NCBI GenBank assembly: GCA_965243635.1
Contig: OZ251574.1
Location: 4,464,001 to 4,528,000 of the forward strand
DNA from: Rs1 sp000416275
GTDB taxonomy: Bacteria > Pseudomonadota > Gammaproteobacteria > Pseudomonadales > Balneatricaceae
Length of the DNA stretch: 64,000 nt
Direction of reading: 5' to 3'
Shown: positions 63,949-64,000 of the stretch, piece after piece
How positions within the stretch are numbered: the stretch's first letter is position 1
Layout of the letters: each line of letters opens with the position of its first letter
Translations under genes and position numbers: made by a program
Notes under the pieces: model-generated
What the model was told of the DNA's origin: nothing
The model's input: the letters and a program-made list of their open reading frames with translations, nothing else
The model's database searches: none

Positions 63949-64000
63949 TTCCTGATTGACCATCATACTCCGCTCTACTTGGCGACTATTTGACAAAGTA
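63949..64000. repeat. Start of another copy of the 343-bp repeat unit (cut by window edge)
   Basis: From TTCCTGATTGACCATCATAC to the window end the sequence equals the first 50 bases of the units at 39694-40705, including the variant ctctacttgg. This shows that the tandem unit is also dispersed in the genome. The left boundary TTCCTGATT is the same as at the array. Confidence 0.9.

Overview
The window looks like chromosomal DNA of a free-living, polarly flagellated, aerobic marine-type gammaproteobacterium. The evidence is the FlrABC regulatory cascade, the flhA-flhF-fleN-fliA-cheYZAB order with ParA-like and ParP-like polarity proteins, RlmF, several Fur boxes and TRAP transporters. A Cellvibrionales-like relative is my guess; no rRNA or other firm taxonomic marker is present.

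Layout. 1-866: start of acetyl-CoA synthetase, cut by the window edge. 1440-18719: one long minus-strand motility and chemotaxis block, flhA, flhF, fleN, fliA, cheY, cheZ, cheA, cheB, a parA-like gene, a parP-like gene and a DUF2802 gene, then the regulators flrA-flrB-flrC. A good sigma-54 promoter precedes flhA. A separate cheW gene, usual at this place, is missing. 19213-22131: rlmF, a decayed DUF1456 gene, and an orphan sugar-type binding protein. 22218-25695: a Fur-box operon on the minus strand with an unusual PyrD-type enzyme, two small proteins and the iron-free fumarase FumC. 25849-34587: an iron/heme acquisition locus, with FecI-type sigma, FecR-type anti-sigma, a TonB receptor with a signalling domain (broken), a secreted hemophilin/TbpB-like protein, a Slam outer-membrane translocator (broken by one stop) and a TPR protein. 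34824-36942: an IS66-family insertion with perfect 8-bp target duplication, sitting inside an older palindromic repeat. 36943-38961: a chemoreceptor with a duplicated ligand-binding half. 39351-40705: four tandem copies of a 343-bp unit, with a fifth copy starting at the window's end. 40720-51353: a complete oxidative hexuronate pathway with TRAP transporter and regulators. 51390-55329: an AEC transporter, a relic siderophore-binding protein, and a phosphatase/CDP-diglyceride-synthase pair. 56078-63073: a peptide-type ABC transporter operon ending in a GAF protein and an XRE-cupin regulator. 63201-63866: an unknown membrane-anchored protein.

How it fits together. FlrA with sigma-54 starts the flagellar cascade; FlrB/FlrC and FliA carry it on; FlhF/FleN and the ParA/ParP-like proteins place flagellum and chemotaxis arrays at the pole. 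The uronate genes take D-galacturonate or D-glucuronate in by TRAP transport, oxidise it (Udh), rearrange the lactone (GLI, Gci), dehydrate and decarboxylate it (KdgD), and yield 2-oxoglutarate (semialdehyde dehydrogenase). A shared near-palindrome before dctP and before kdgD is the likely GntR operator. The iron locus combines cell-surface signalling with Slam-type secretion of a heme-binding protein, but its receptor and Slam genes carry inactivating changes.

Intergenic DNA is full of short palindromic mobile-looking repeats of at least four families, several next to stop codons or within operons. Together with four pseudogenes and a recent IS insertion, this points to a genome under active repeat expansion and gene decay. 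Positions and motifs were read by eye; family names rest on recognised motifs and gene context, not on database searches.
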